Source: Niastella sp. OAS944
Lineage (GTDB): Bacteria > Bacteroidota > Bacteroidia > Chitinophagales > Chitinophagaceae
NCBI GenBank assembly: GCA_024809215.1
Contig: JANUBW010000009.1
Coordinates: 186,001-250,000, forward strand
Length of the DNA: 64,000 nt
Direction: 5' to 3'
This document shows positions 53,656 to 61,572 of this stretch, piece after piece. The position numbers were made by a program, and so were the translations under genes. The notes under the pieces are model-generated. The model was not told the DNA's origin. It saw only the letters and a program-made list of their open reading frames with translations, and ran no database searches. Position 1 is the stretch's first letter. Every line of letters starts with the position of its first letter.

Positions 53656-55026
53656 ATGTACAAATTAGCATTTCATAATTTTATCAGAAGTCGCAGTGTA
53701 TGGGTTGCATTGGTGCTCTTCTTTACAGCAGGGGGCATAAGTATCTTTATTGGCCGGCAGTTTCTGTTAAAGCAGGAAGCCGCTATACAATCGGTAACTC
53801 AGTCGCAAAAGGAACATATTGAACGAAATGTAAAGTATATAAAGAATGAGTTCGGATTGTTGATGTATTATTTAAAGTTTGCTTATATACATAAGCCGGC
53901 GCCCATTGCGGCATTGGCCATTGGTCAGCAGGATGTGAATACCAATATACAGTCGCTCACTATTCGCACGCTGGAAGCGCAGCGGTACGATACCGACCTG
54001 TATAACCCCTATAACCTCATGACCGGTAATTTCGATCTCAGCTTTGTAATAATCTGTTTATTCCCTTTGCTCATCATTGCATTTAATTTTAATGTGCTTT
54101 CGAGCGAAAAAGAAGGTGGCACCTGGCCATTGGTAAAGCTGCAGTCGGCACAACCGTTGCGGTTCATCTTTCAAAAGCTCAGCATCAGGTTTATTGTGGT
54201 GTCTGCCTTGTTGTTTTCATTACTTGGGTTGGCAAAGTGTATAATTGGAATTCCATTGGATGCAGCGTTTGCCGCATTTTCTCTTATGGCTTTTCTGTAT
54301 ATATTAGTATGGTTTGGCGTTAGCTTTTTAATTATATCCCTTCATAAAAGTACAAGTGTAAATGCCTTGTTGTTATTAAGCGCCTGGGTGTTGCTTTGCC
54401 TTCTTACGCCGGGCATGATAAATAATTATGTAACGGCCAGGTATGCCGTGCCCGAAGCATACAATACATTAATAAAACAACGGGATGGGTATCACACAAA
54501 ATATGACAGGAATAAAGACAGCACGGTCCAAACTTTTTTTCAATATTATCCTGAATACAAAAAATATGTATGGGATAAACCTTCATTTAATTATATCTGG
54601 TTTTATGCCATGCAACATTTAGGCGATGAAGAAGCGGGAGCCGATAGTAAAGCGATGCATTTGAAATTGAAACAGCGTAGCCAGGTAAGCGCTGCTGTTG
54701 GTTTGTTATTCCCAACAACGCATGCCCAATTACAATTTACCAATATTGCGCATACCGGTATTCAACAACATTTGGCGTATTTAGATAGTACTGCCCGGTT
54801 TCATGAAGGGCTGCGGCGAAATTTCTACCCAAAAATATTTGGCGATAGTGCAGTTGAGAGTGAGAACTGGGCCAGGCATGTGCCGGCTTATTTTAATGCA
54901 CCAGTTAATATAAATTGGCTTGAGCTTATACTTCCTATGTTGACCGTCGGAGTTGTTTTGTTTGGTATTGGTGTGTTGGTTTTTAAAAAGGTGGAGCGAG
55001 GCTCCACCTTTAATACTAATAACTAA
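53656..55026 (+). CDS. ABC-2 permease, DUF3526 family (second)
   Basis: 456 aa. N-terminal helix (about 15-33), extracytoplasmic part, cytosolic-side motif LSSEKEGGTWPLVKLQSAQ, five helices (about 125-260), a second periplasmic domain and C-terminal helix (about 420-443). It lacks the HRMAHFG block of its partner, consistent with a heterodimer. The C-terminal codons VERGSTF lie in a perfect palindrome (54987-55011) and the stop overlaps the convergent DUF6528 gene by 11 bp, suggesting repeat DNA now encodes the tail. Confidence 0.87.
   Translation: MYKLAFHNFIRSRSVWVALVLFFTAGGISIFIGRQFLLKQEAAIQSVTQSQKEHIERNVKYIKNEFGLLMYYLKFAYIHKPAPIAALAIGQQDVNTNIQSLTIRTLEAQRYDTDLYNPYNLMTGNFDLSFVIICLFPLLIIAFNFNVLSSEKEGGTWPLVKLQSAQPLRFIFQKLSIRFIVVSALLFSLLGLAKCIIGIPLDAAFAAFSLMAFLYILVWFGVSFLIISLHKSTSVNALLLLSAWVLLCLLTPGMINNYVTARYAVPEAYNTLIKQRDGYHTKYDRNKDSTVQTFFQYYPEYKKYVWDKPSFNYIWFYAMQHLGDEEAGADSKAMHLKLKQRSQVSAAVGLLFPTTHAQLQFTNIAHTGIQQHLAYLDSTARFHEGLRRNFYPKIFGDSAVESENWARHVPAYFNAPVNINWLELILPMLTVGVVLFGIGVLVFKKVERGSTFNTNN
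54987..55011. terminator. Palindromic hairpin inside the end of the second DUF3526 gene
   Basis: 11-bp arms AAAGGTGGAGC and its exact complement surround a GAG loop, with A- and T-rich flanks. It sits between two converging genes whose coding ends overlap, so it probably ends transcription both ways while still being translated. The word GGCTCCACCTTTA recurs at 61432-61445. Confidence 0.75.
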
Positions 55027-55957
55027 ATGAGTTTTCGACAAACCAGCGGGCTTTATAAATTTTAAATCCGCGTTCTTTATAGATCACTTTGCCATCTGTT
55101 GAATAAATTTCGTCTGTCCACCAACTGCCTTTAGTGCCATCGGGATGAATAAATATAGTAGGGAGTGGTGTGGGGCCCGAGCTCATGCTTTTTACATGTT
55201 GATAGGGAAGTGGAACTTTACTTGCCTGGTTCTTTTCGGTGTTATAATAATAAGTACCGGTAGTATTGGTAAGCCATAATGCAGGTTGCCCATAAACAGG
55301 AAACAGGTCATGCGCATCTGTACCGGGTAATTGAATAGAGTCTTTGATCGTAATTTCAGGTAGCAGCCGGTGAAAATTATAAGTAAACGTTTTCAACTGG
55401 TCTTTTGCCGCCGACCATAACAGGTTTTGCTTTTTATCCCACACTACATTATGACCAAAAGGCAGGGGGAACTGTTTGCTATATACATTATCGGGAAATT
55501 GCAGGGTATCGGTACGAAAAACCGTCATGAAATTGCCGGTGCTGGAGGCGGCAACAATGTTGCCATCGGGCAGTAATTCTGATGAATGGGTGTTGCCGCC
55601 GGCAAACGCATAAAACAGCACTTTTTTATCTTCTAACCTAATAAGCGCCACGCCACCGCCCGATGCATTCATCAAAATGGCTTTGCCGCCATATACCGGT
55701 TTTGCATCAGAGGGGTTGGTGAACCAGCTTATATGTTCTTTTTTGATGTTGGCAGACTGGCCTGGCAACCATTCCCAAACCATCTTTTTCTTTTCAAGAT
55801 CAAGGATGGCAATGCGATGTACCGATTGCTCACACAGTAAAATGCATTGTTTGCAGTTATCAAAGGTTGGCGTGGTATCCTGTGCTAAAGCCTTGCTTAC
55901 AGATGTTGCTATTAATAAATACAATAAGGCAAGGCCTTGTTTTGTAATATGGTTCAT
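55016..55957 (-). CDS. DUF6528-like secreted protein (beta-propeller-like)
   Basis: 313 aa from the ATG at 55957, which begins a signal peptide (to KALAQD); the frame is open upstream into repeat DNA but that is not a plausible start. It opens with CKQCILLCEQSVHRIAILDL, then repeated beta blades (KKMVWEWLP, GNTHSSELLPDGNIVAAS, GHNVVWDKKQNLLWSA, GTDAHDLFPVYGQPALW) as in WD/quinoprotein-like propellers of the DUF6528 group. Function unknown; binding of a sugar or metal chelate is possible. It converges on the DUF3526 operon and may act with it, but this is position only. Confidence 0.75.
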   Translation of the reverse strand: MNHITKQGLALLYLLIATSVSKALAQDTTPTFDNCKQCILLCEQSVHRIAILDLEKKKMVWEWLPGQSANIKKEHISWFTNPSDAKPVYGGKAILMNASGGGVALIRLEDKKVLFYAFAGGNTHSSELLPDGNIVAASSTGNFMTVFRTDTLQFPDNVYSKQFPLPFGHNVVWDKKQNLLWSAAKDQLKTFTYNFHRLLPEITIKDSIQLPGTDAHDLFPVYGQPALWLTNTTGTYYYNTEKNQASKVPLPYQHVKSMSSGPTPLPTIFIHPDGTKGSWWTDEIYSTDGKVIYKERGFKIYKARWFVENSFSY

Positions 55958-55979
55958 CGTTTTTATTAATTGTGCGAAA

Positions 55980-55987
55980 CAAATGTA
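55980..55987 (-). promoter_or_regulatory. Possible -7 box TACATTTG (minus strand) for the DUF6528 gene
   Basis: Exact TAnnTTTG match, 22 bp upstream of the start codon at 55957. It supports that start over more upstream ones. The -33 element is weak. Confidence 0.45.
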
Positions 55988-56088
55988 ATTAACACTCAAT
56001 GAATTGACTAATTGTACTGGAAGTTGAACAAACGTTTGCGTTGTAGGTAAAAAAAAAGGGCTATGGAATGTAAAATATAACCCGGAAT

Positions 56089-56447
56089 TCGTTTGCAGAG
56101 TATTGCTGCAAACGAAAATTGGGTTGCAAGACAAAAAACCGGTTCTAAATCGTTTGCAGGAGGTTGCTGCAAACGAAAAATGTACTGCAAATTAAAAATA
56201 ACGGTCGGCTATCGTTTGCACGGTGCTCCTGCAAACGATATGGATACGTAAATCGTTTGCAGAATATCGCTGCAAACGAAAATTGGGTTGCAAATACAAA
56301 AAACCGGTTCTAAATCGTTTGCAGGAGGTTGCTGCAAACGAAAAATGTACTGCAAATTAAAAATAACGGTCGGCTATCGTTTGCACGGTGCTCCTGCAAA
56401 CGATATGGATACGTAAATCGTTTGCAGAATATCGCTGCAAACGAAAA
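56089..56447. repeat. 164/165-bp tandem repeat with seven CGTTTGCA hairpins
   Basis: Two full units (56089-56252 and 56253-56417) and a third partial unit (from 56418) are nearly identical; copy 1 differs by a few bases. Each full unit holds three hairpins of the form CGTTTGCAG-N7-CTGCAAACG (one has CGTTTGCAC with a CTGCAAACG partner), and the partial unit holds one more, seven in all. The block fills the roughly 500-bp gap between the DUF6528 gene and the response regulator, ending 13 bp from that gene's stop codon. Copy-number change by recombination is likely. Confidence 0.9.
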
Positions 56448-56459
56448 ATGGTGTGAAAA

Positions 56460-56867
56460 TTATATCAACCGCAGTATATCATTGATCATTTTATGGTAGC
56501 CTTCCACTGAAACCGGTTTTTCTAATACTGATCTGGCTCCTAATTGTATGCTTTGTTTTACCAGGTAGGCATCGGTGTAGGTAGAATACAGAAAAACCGG
56601 GATGTTTTCGTATGCTGTATTATTTTTTAGTATAGCCAGGGTTTGCAGCCCATTACATTTAGGCATGTTCTGATCAAGAATGATAAGGTCGGGAAAACTT
56701 CCGTTGTGAGCTTTTTCAAGATAGTCAAACACTTCTTCTCCATTCTCTACCGGTGGTAACAAAATGAGGTCGGGCCGTTCGCCCAAATACTGGAAAAAGA
56801 AGCTAACGTCATCGGGATCATCTTCAGCCAGTAAGATCTTCTTTATAATATTATCAGAGCTGGCCAT
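56460..56867 (-). CDS. Single-domain response regulator (Rcp1/CheY-like)
   Basis: 135 aa receiver domain only. Acidic patch at 15-17 (AEDDPDD), phosphoacceptor D65 (LIILDQNMPKCNG), conserved S/T and K (VFLYSTYT, VLEKPVS). The long PPVENGEEVFDYLEKA segment is typical of Rcp1-type receivers that serve phytochrome or Kai-linked kinases. There is no output domain, so it would act by protein binding. Its start overlaps the kinase gene by 14 bp, showing tight coupling at the end of the kai operon. Confidence 0.92.
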   Translation of the reverse strand: MASSDNIIKKILLAEDDPDDVSFFFQYLGERPDLILLPPVENGEEVFDYLEKAHNGSFPDLIILDQNMPKCNGLQTLAILKNNTAYENIPVFLYSTYTDAYLVKQSIQLGARSVLEKPVSVEGYHKMINDILRLI

Positions 56868-58155
56868 TCGTCATTTGTTTTAGCGGTAATACCATCATAA
56901 ACATTGTACCAATACCGGGCGTGCTTTTAGCTTGTATAAGCCCCTGGTGTTTTTCAATAATTTTTTTTGTAATAGATAATCCAATGCCTGTTCCTTCAAA
57001 TGAATCTTTTGGATGAAGGCGTTGAAAAAGTGAAAAAATAGTGTTGGCATATTTTTCATCGAACCCTATTCCATTATCCTCAAAGGTAAGTAAACAATAT
57101 TCACCATTGATGTTTTCTTCGCCGGTTATACTTTTTTCCTTTATAAGTTTCGCTTTTATTTTAATCACTGGCGCTATGCCTTCTTTTGAAAATTTCAATG
57201 AATTGGAAATTAGATTTTGAAACACCTGTCGCATTTGTCCGCGGTTCACTTCCAGCGTGGGCAGGTCTTTATAAATGATCTTTCCTTGTTTATCGGCGAT
57301 CATCAATTCAAAATCTTCCAGCAGTTCTTTAAGAACTTCATTCAGATCGGCAGTTATGAATTCACCATTATCGGCAGATAGCCGTGAATAATTTAATATA
57401 TCTACGATCAATGTTTTCATTCTTTCCGTAGAGCCAATAATTTTTTCGAGGTAGGCAATATCTTCTTCACCTAAAATGCCGGTCACCTTCTTTTTTAGCA
57501 GGTTACTGAACATCTGGATCTTGCGAAGTGGTTCCTGCAGATCGTGCGATGCTACGGATGCAAATTGTTGCAGATCGTGATTGCTGTTTTCGAGTGTATG
57601 GTTCAGCAATTCCAGTTGCCTGTTGTTCTCTTCGAGCTTTCTTTGGGTTGTTTTTTGCAGCGTTAGATCGGTGATGATGATACTTAATGACAAACCTTCA
57701 TCAAGTTCAAGAACGGTTAGCGATAGTTGAACCGACGTGTGGCTTTCATTGTAATGAAGTGTTACTTCACCTTTACAATCGCCTGCCCAGGAGGTTGTAA
57801 AGAGTGTTTTATAGAAAGAAAGATTGTCTTTGGCAATGAACTGTTCAAAGGGAAGGCCAATGATGGCAGAAACCGGCATGCCTATCATTTCGCCAAAACG
57901 CGAGTTGGCATACAGGATAATTCCCTGTTGGTTGAGCGTTAAAGCGCCCTCCGTCATTTTTTCAATAAATACCCGGTAGGTATGATCGGCTGTTTTAAGC
58001 GTATATAGCTGATGGGTATCGCCTTTTTGAACAACCAGTGCATCAACCTGGCCGGTACGAATGGCTTCAATGGTTTCTTTAGCCTCGTAAAGCTGGCGGC
58101 GGGTTTCTTCCAGTTCCCGCATCAGGTCATTCTTTAGTTGTATGTTCCGGTCCAT
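56854..58155 (-). CDS. PAS-domain sensor histidine kinase of the kai operon
   Basis: 433 aa, no membrane segment, so cytosolic. N-terminal coiled coil (about 5-35), PAS domain (about 55-165, ALTLNQQGIILYANSRFGEM), coiled linker, HisKA with H204 in ASHDLQEPLRKIQMF, and the ATPase (about 290-425) with N, G1 (FEDNGIGFD) and G2 (GTGIGLSI) boxes. The cyanobacterial clock kinase SasA senses KaiC through a KaiB-like domain; this protein has a PAS domain instead. It starts in TAATG overlap with kaiB2 and overlaps the regulator gene. Confidence 0.9.
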   Translation of the reverse strand: MDRNIQLKNDLMRELEETRRQLYEAKETIEAIRTGQVDALVVQKGDTHQLYTLKTADHTYRVFIEKMTEGALTLNQQGIILYANSRFGEMIGMPVSAIIGLPFEQFIAKDNLSFYKTLFTTSWAGDCKGEVTLHYNESHTSVQLSLTVLELDEGLSLSIIITDLTLQKTTQRKLEENNRQLELLNHTLENSNHDLQQFASVASHDLQEPLRKIQMFSNLLKKKVTGILGEEDIAYLEKIIGSTERMKTLIVDILNYSRLSADNGEFITADLNEVLKELLEDFELMIADKQGKIIYKDLPTLEVNRGQMRQVFQNLISNSLKFSKEGIAPVIKIKAKLIKEKSITGEENINGEYCLLTFEDNGIGFDEKYANTIFSLFQRLHPKDSFEGTGIGLSITKKIIEKHQGLIQAKSTPGIGTMFMMVLPLKQMTNGQL

Positions 58156-58475
58156 TATATTTCCACCCCAAGGGCGTTTAAAACTTTTTCTGTTTCTGAT
58201 AGGTCACCAATAAGTTTTCGCTCAGGGAGGGGATGCTTTTTGATCAGCAAAGGTAATGCGATAATTTGCTCCTGCTGGGCAAGTGAAGCATTCTGGTATA
58301 CGTCAATGATCTGTAATGCGTAACGATCTTTTAAGTACGACTCACAAATGTTCCGGATGTTGGTTATTGCTTTTACAGAATTCGGCGTGGCGCCTGTAAT
58401 ATACAGGCGAAGATCAAATTCCGGCGGAGGTTTCGACATCCTTTTCAGGTCGCTTTCGGAACCATTTTTTTTCAT
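58155..58475 (-). CDS. kaiB: KaiB-like protein, divergent copy
   Basis: 106 aa. KaiB core from about residue 21: LRLYITGATPNSVKAITNI, then IDVYQNASLAQQEQIIALPLL and RKLIGDLSETEKVLNALGV, the thioredoxin-like KaiB pattern with the IIALP/IGDLS blocks. It differs from its neighbour in the 20-residue N-terminal tail and in KKHPLPERK for KVPVPVRK. It lies 1 bp after kaiB1 and its stop overlaps the kinase start (TAATG). It could compete with or modify the other KaiB. Confidence 0.88.
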   Translation of the reverse strand: MKKNGSESDLKRMSKPPPEFDLRLYITGATPNSVKAITNIRNICESYLKDRYALQIIDVYQNASLAQQEQIIALPLLIKKHPLPERKLIGDLSETEKVLNALGVEI

Positions 58476-58476
58476 G

Positions 58477-58827
58477 TTATTTTTTTATGGGTCTAAGGTC
58501 GAGACCTACTAAAACTTTTTCTTCATTCGAAAGATCACCTATTATTTTTCGCACCGGAACGGGCACTTTTCTTACCAGGGTAGGAATGGCCAGTATCTGA
58601 TCTCCGGCTGCCAGTTGCGGGTTTACCAGCAAGTCTATAACTTCTATCTCGTACCGGTTACTCAGGTGCTGTTCGCAATATTTTTTTAAATTGGTTAGTG
58701 CTGTTATAGATTTTGCCGTATTGCCGGCAATATACAACCGTAACTGCCATTTATCATTTTTTGGCTTGTTAGGTCGTATTACTGATTTTAACTCTTTCGT
58801 TGTCTTATTTTTTACTGTTTTTGCCAT
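58477..58827 (-). CDS. kaiB: KaiB-like protein, canonical copy
   Basis: 116 aa. After a basic 25-residue tail comes a close match to cyanobacterial Kai[70 protein letters not shown]. KaiB binds the CI ring of KaiC and, in cyanobacteria, changes fold to do so. The gene overlaps the 3' end of kaiC by 23 bp and so is translationally coupled to it. The basic tail is an addition relative to the about 100-aa cyanobacterial protein. Confidence 0.93.
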   Translation of the reverse strand: MAKTVKNKTTKELKSVIRPNKPKNDKWQLRLYIAGNTAKSITALTNLKKYCEQHLSNRYEIEVIDLLVNPQLAAGDQILAIPTLVRKVPVPVRKIIGDLSNEEKVLVGLDLRPIKK

Positions 58828-60535
58828 TTTCTGAAATTCGGCTGTTTCGGTTTTTTGTTAATTCCTGCCGGTTCTTCTCTATGATCTCTTTCTTCAGTTG
58901 TTCTTCTATAAACGTTTTGTTCAATTCTTCCTGCACCGATTCAAACTCTTCTTTCAGTGACGCAATTTTCGCCTCCAGCACTAATTTTTTGCGTTGAATA
59001 GCCTGGTCTTTACGGCTGGCTGCATAACTGCGCAATTCTTTACCTGTATATTCCTGAAGTTCCTGCGCTACCCGGGCCGAACCAATCAGTATGCCATCGG
59101 GCCCCAGGTATACATCAACCAGTTCCAATCCCTTACTTGTTATCACAAACTCCCGTACCTGTTTGCTGTGGTTCATACCTCTTGATTTCATAATGTAAAT
59201 GCCCCGGTTGCGTTCGCCGTTCGCTTCAATGTCTCGTACCTGTATCCACGCATCAACCAGGGATGAAATGCCTTCATCGGCCTGCAGTGCATTTTCTTTG
59301 TCAAATACGAGCGCTGTAAAAAGTACGGTAATGCCTTCTGCTTGTAAAAAATCGAGTAACCGCATCAGCATAGATTTTACTTCACTTGCAGAGGCAACAC
59401 TTACCAGGTTGGTAATGGGGTCAAGGATCACCGTACGGGGTTTAAACTGTTTAACCTTTTTATGAATAGCTACCAGGTGCGATTCTAACCCATACAATGT
59501 AGGCCTGGTAGAGATCAATTGCAACATGCCGCTTTCAATGTGTTTCTTGAGATCGACATTAATGGACTGCATGTTCCTGATGATCTGTGGTGGCGATTCT
59601 TCAAAGGCATAATACAAACAACGTTCTTTACGACGGCACGAGGCGTCTGCAAAATAAGCGGCAATGCTTGTTTTGCCGGTGCCCGGCGTTCCCGAAATAA
59701 GAATAGAACTACCCCTGAAAAAGCCTTTGCCACCTAACATGGTATCCAGCGATTCTATACCGCATGAAATCCTTTGCGATGATACTTCTCTTTCCAATTG
59801 CAGTGAAGTTACAGGTAGTACCGAAATGCCATCTTCATCAATAAGGAAAGGATATTCATTGGTGCCATGTAACGAACCACGATATTTAACCACCCGAAGC
59901 AAACGGGTTGAAATTTGATTTTCTACACGATGTTCGAGCTGCACCACACAATCTGATACATATTCTTCCAGCCCATGCCTCGTGAGCATACCAACGCCTT
60001 TTTCGGCTGTAATGATGGCCGTAACACCCCGGTCTTTAAGCCAGCTGAAAAGCCTTCTCAATTCTGATCGCAAAATGCCTTCATTTTCAAAACTGCCAAA
60101 CAGGTTCTCAATAGTATCTAACATCACTCGTTTGGCATTTATGCTGTCAATTGCATGCGCCAGGCGAATAAACAATCCATCAAGGTCATACATGCCGGTT
60201 TCCTCAATTTCACTGCGGTTAACATGCACATGGTCTATCCATAACAACCCATCTTTTTGCAACTTCTTCAAATTAAAACCAAGTGATGCCACGTTCATTT
60301 CAAGGTCTTCGGCTTTTTCTTCAAAAACCATAATAATGCCCGGTTCTTTAAATTGCAGAGCGCCGCGAACAACAAATTCTATAGAGAAAAGTGTTTTGCC
60401 CGCACCGGCCTCGCCACATACTAATGTTGGTCTGCCGGCGGGCAGTCCGCCATTGGTTATTTCATCAAAACCATTGATGCCGGTAGGGGTTTTTTCCAAG
60501 GCGGTCGTATTGCTTTTTTTTACTGGTCGTGACAT
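58805..60535 (-). CDS. kaiC: KaiC-like double-domain ATPase with C-terminal coiled coil
   Basis: 576 aa. Two RecA-like domains. CI (about 15-245) has Walker A GEAGAGKT (41-48) and catalytic pair E72-E73. CII (about 250-490) has Walker A GTPGTGKT (282-289) and E312-E313. The position of the cyanobacterial S431/T432 phosphosites reads I-S-S, giving S424 and S425, so autophosphorylation is possible. Instead of the KaiA-binding tail, residues about 505-565 form a basic/acidic coiled coil. No kaiA is present in the window. It is the first gene of a five-gene operon kaiC-kaiB-kaiB-kinase-regulator. Confidence 0.93.
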   Translation of the reverse strand: MSRPVKKSNTTALEKTPTGINGFDEITNGGLPAGRPTLVCGEAGAGKTLFSIEFVVRGALQFKEPGIIMVFEEKAEDLEMNVASLGFNLKKLQKDGLLWIDHVHVNRSEIEETGMYDLDGLFIRLAHAIDSINAKRVMLDTIENLFGSFENEGILRSELRRLFSWLKDRGVTAIITAEKGVGMLTRHGLEEYVSDCVVQLEHRVENQISTRLLRVVKYRGSLHGTNEYPFLIDEDGISVLPVTSLQLEREVSSQRISCGIESLDTMLGGKGFFRGSSILISGTPGTGKTSIAAYFADASCRRKERCLYYAFEESPPQIIRNMQSINVDLKKHIESGMLQLISTRPTLYGLESHLVAIHKKVKQFKPRTVILDPITNLVSVASASEVKSMLMRLLDFLQAEGITVLFTALVFDKENALQADEGISSLVDAWIQVRDIEANGERNRGIYIMKSRGMNHSKQVREFVITSKGLELVDVYLGPDGILIGSARVAQELQEYTGKELRSYAASRKDQAIQRKKLVLEAKIASLKEEFESVQEELNKTFIEEQLKKEIIEKNRQELTKNRNSRISENGKNSKK

Positions 60536-60958
60536 GTAGAACGAGATTTAGTACTGTAAAACATGTTGTAAAAAAATAAAGCCATTGAGCCAAAGGGTCA
60601 GTCTAGTGGAAAATTTTCTACAGTTTTTGGAAGATTTTTAGGAAACTCTTACGCATATTTAATACTTATAATGAAAGAGGGACCGCACAATTGACGGCCC
60701 CCTTTCTGTTGTTAGTACCTCCTAAATGGTCGTTGGTAGCGCCATAAAAATCAGATTGAGGAAAAGGCCTGATCTTATGGAAGAATGTTGGTTGTTTGGG
60801 TTTACTGTATTTCTAAATTAAGGATCGCGGTTAAGCGACCCTTAACGGATAAGGCGCCTTCTTAATAGAAGACTATAGTTAATGGTTAGTTGAGACTATA
60901 AATTTACTGCGTACCTTGCTGTATAGGAAATTGCGTTTGTCACGAATTCTCCTTTGTA
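60536..60958. other. 423-bp gap upstream of kaiC
   Basis: No supportable ORF. It should hold the promoter of the kai operon, but I find no clean TAnnTTTG/TTG pair on the minus strand. At 60677-60702 an imperfect hairpin (AGGGACCG with CGGCCCCCT, two mismatches) is followed by a T-rich stretch on the plus strand, with no gene ahead of it; a short RNA ending there is possible but not shown. Confidence 0.4.
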
Positions 60959-61360
60959 TTATTTTAAGGTGTAACAGTTTTTAATGATCGCTTCGAGATC
61001 GGTTTGATCATTTTCCACGCCCCGCCATGCTATAAAGCCATCGGGACGAACCAATAGTAGCTCCTTATCATGAATATATTTCATATAGCTATTCCAAGTT
61101 GCTATTGCATTGGGATAATTGTTTAATGTTACTATCTGTAAAGGAATATTAAGTCTGTTGCATATACCAGCCAGCCTGGTTTCCTTTGACTGATCATGGT
61201 TTTGTTGTATCAACAGGAATTGACCGTTTATAAGGTCAAGCGTGGACAATTTCTTTTCGTTATCAAGCCATACATGTGGCATACGGGTGCCTGGCAGGCC
61301 CACAGAAATTATGCATTTATTATTGCAAAAAACGGTAAATATGTCGTTCGGTCTGAGCAT
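60959..61360 (-). CDS. Orphan C-terminal (thioredoxin-like) domain of a flavin monooxygenase
   Basis: 133 aa. The segments PGTRMPHVWLDNEKKLSTLD, NGQFLLIQQNH and LLVRPDGFIAWRG match the C-terminal domain of PHBH-type FAD-dependent aromatic hydroxylases (phenol or pentachlorophenol monooxygenase-like). The whole N-terminal FAD and substrate domains (about 400 residues) are missing; upstream DNA instead holds two hairpins at 61393-61436. It is therefore either a degraded gene remnant or a stand-alone domain. The frame itself is intact from ATG to stop. Confidence 0.6.
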   Translation of the reverse strand: MLRPNDIFTVFCNNKCIISVGLPGTRMPHVWLDNEKKLSTLDLINGQFLLIQQNHDQSKETRLAGICNRLNIPLQIVTLNNYPNAIATWNSYMKYIHDKELLLVRPDGFIAWRGVENDQTDLEAIIKNCYTLK

Positions 61361-61392
61361 TATCCGCGTATATAAATAATATGCAGCAAGGG

Positions 61393-61445
61393 GCTCACCT
61401 TAAATCAGGCTTGAGGTGAGCAGCCCTGTAAGGGCTCCACCTTTA
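61393..61445. repeat. Two tandem hairpins upstream of the orphan domain and GH28 genes
   Basis: GCTCACCT (61393-61400) pairs with AGGTGAGC (61414-61421). AGCCCT (61422-61427) pairs with AGGGCT (61431-61436) around GTA. The trailing GGCTCCACCTTTA word is shared with the palindrome at 54987-55011. It lies between divergent genes and so could affect both promoters. Confidence 0.65.
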
Positions 61446-61572
61446 CCAAAATTTAAACCATTCACGTTAAATTTTGAACCTGTTTCCGGTTTCTTACAAT
61501 TAGGTTTGATCATTGCTCTGCAACCAATCAATGTTCAATTACGTCATATACCTAATAATTGTATTTCCAACA

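Noticed and set aside
56089-56447. Possible CRISPR or transposon end structure
   Set aside because: The repeats are palindromic hairpins in a tandem duplication without unique spacers, and no transposase is present.
60671-60706. Terminator of an unseen plus-strand gene or small RNA upstream of kaiC
   Set aside because: Stem has two mismatches and there is no ORF or promoter ahead of it, so I only note it in the gap entry.
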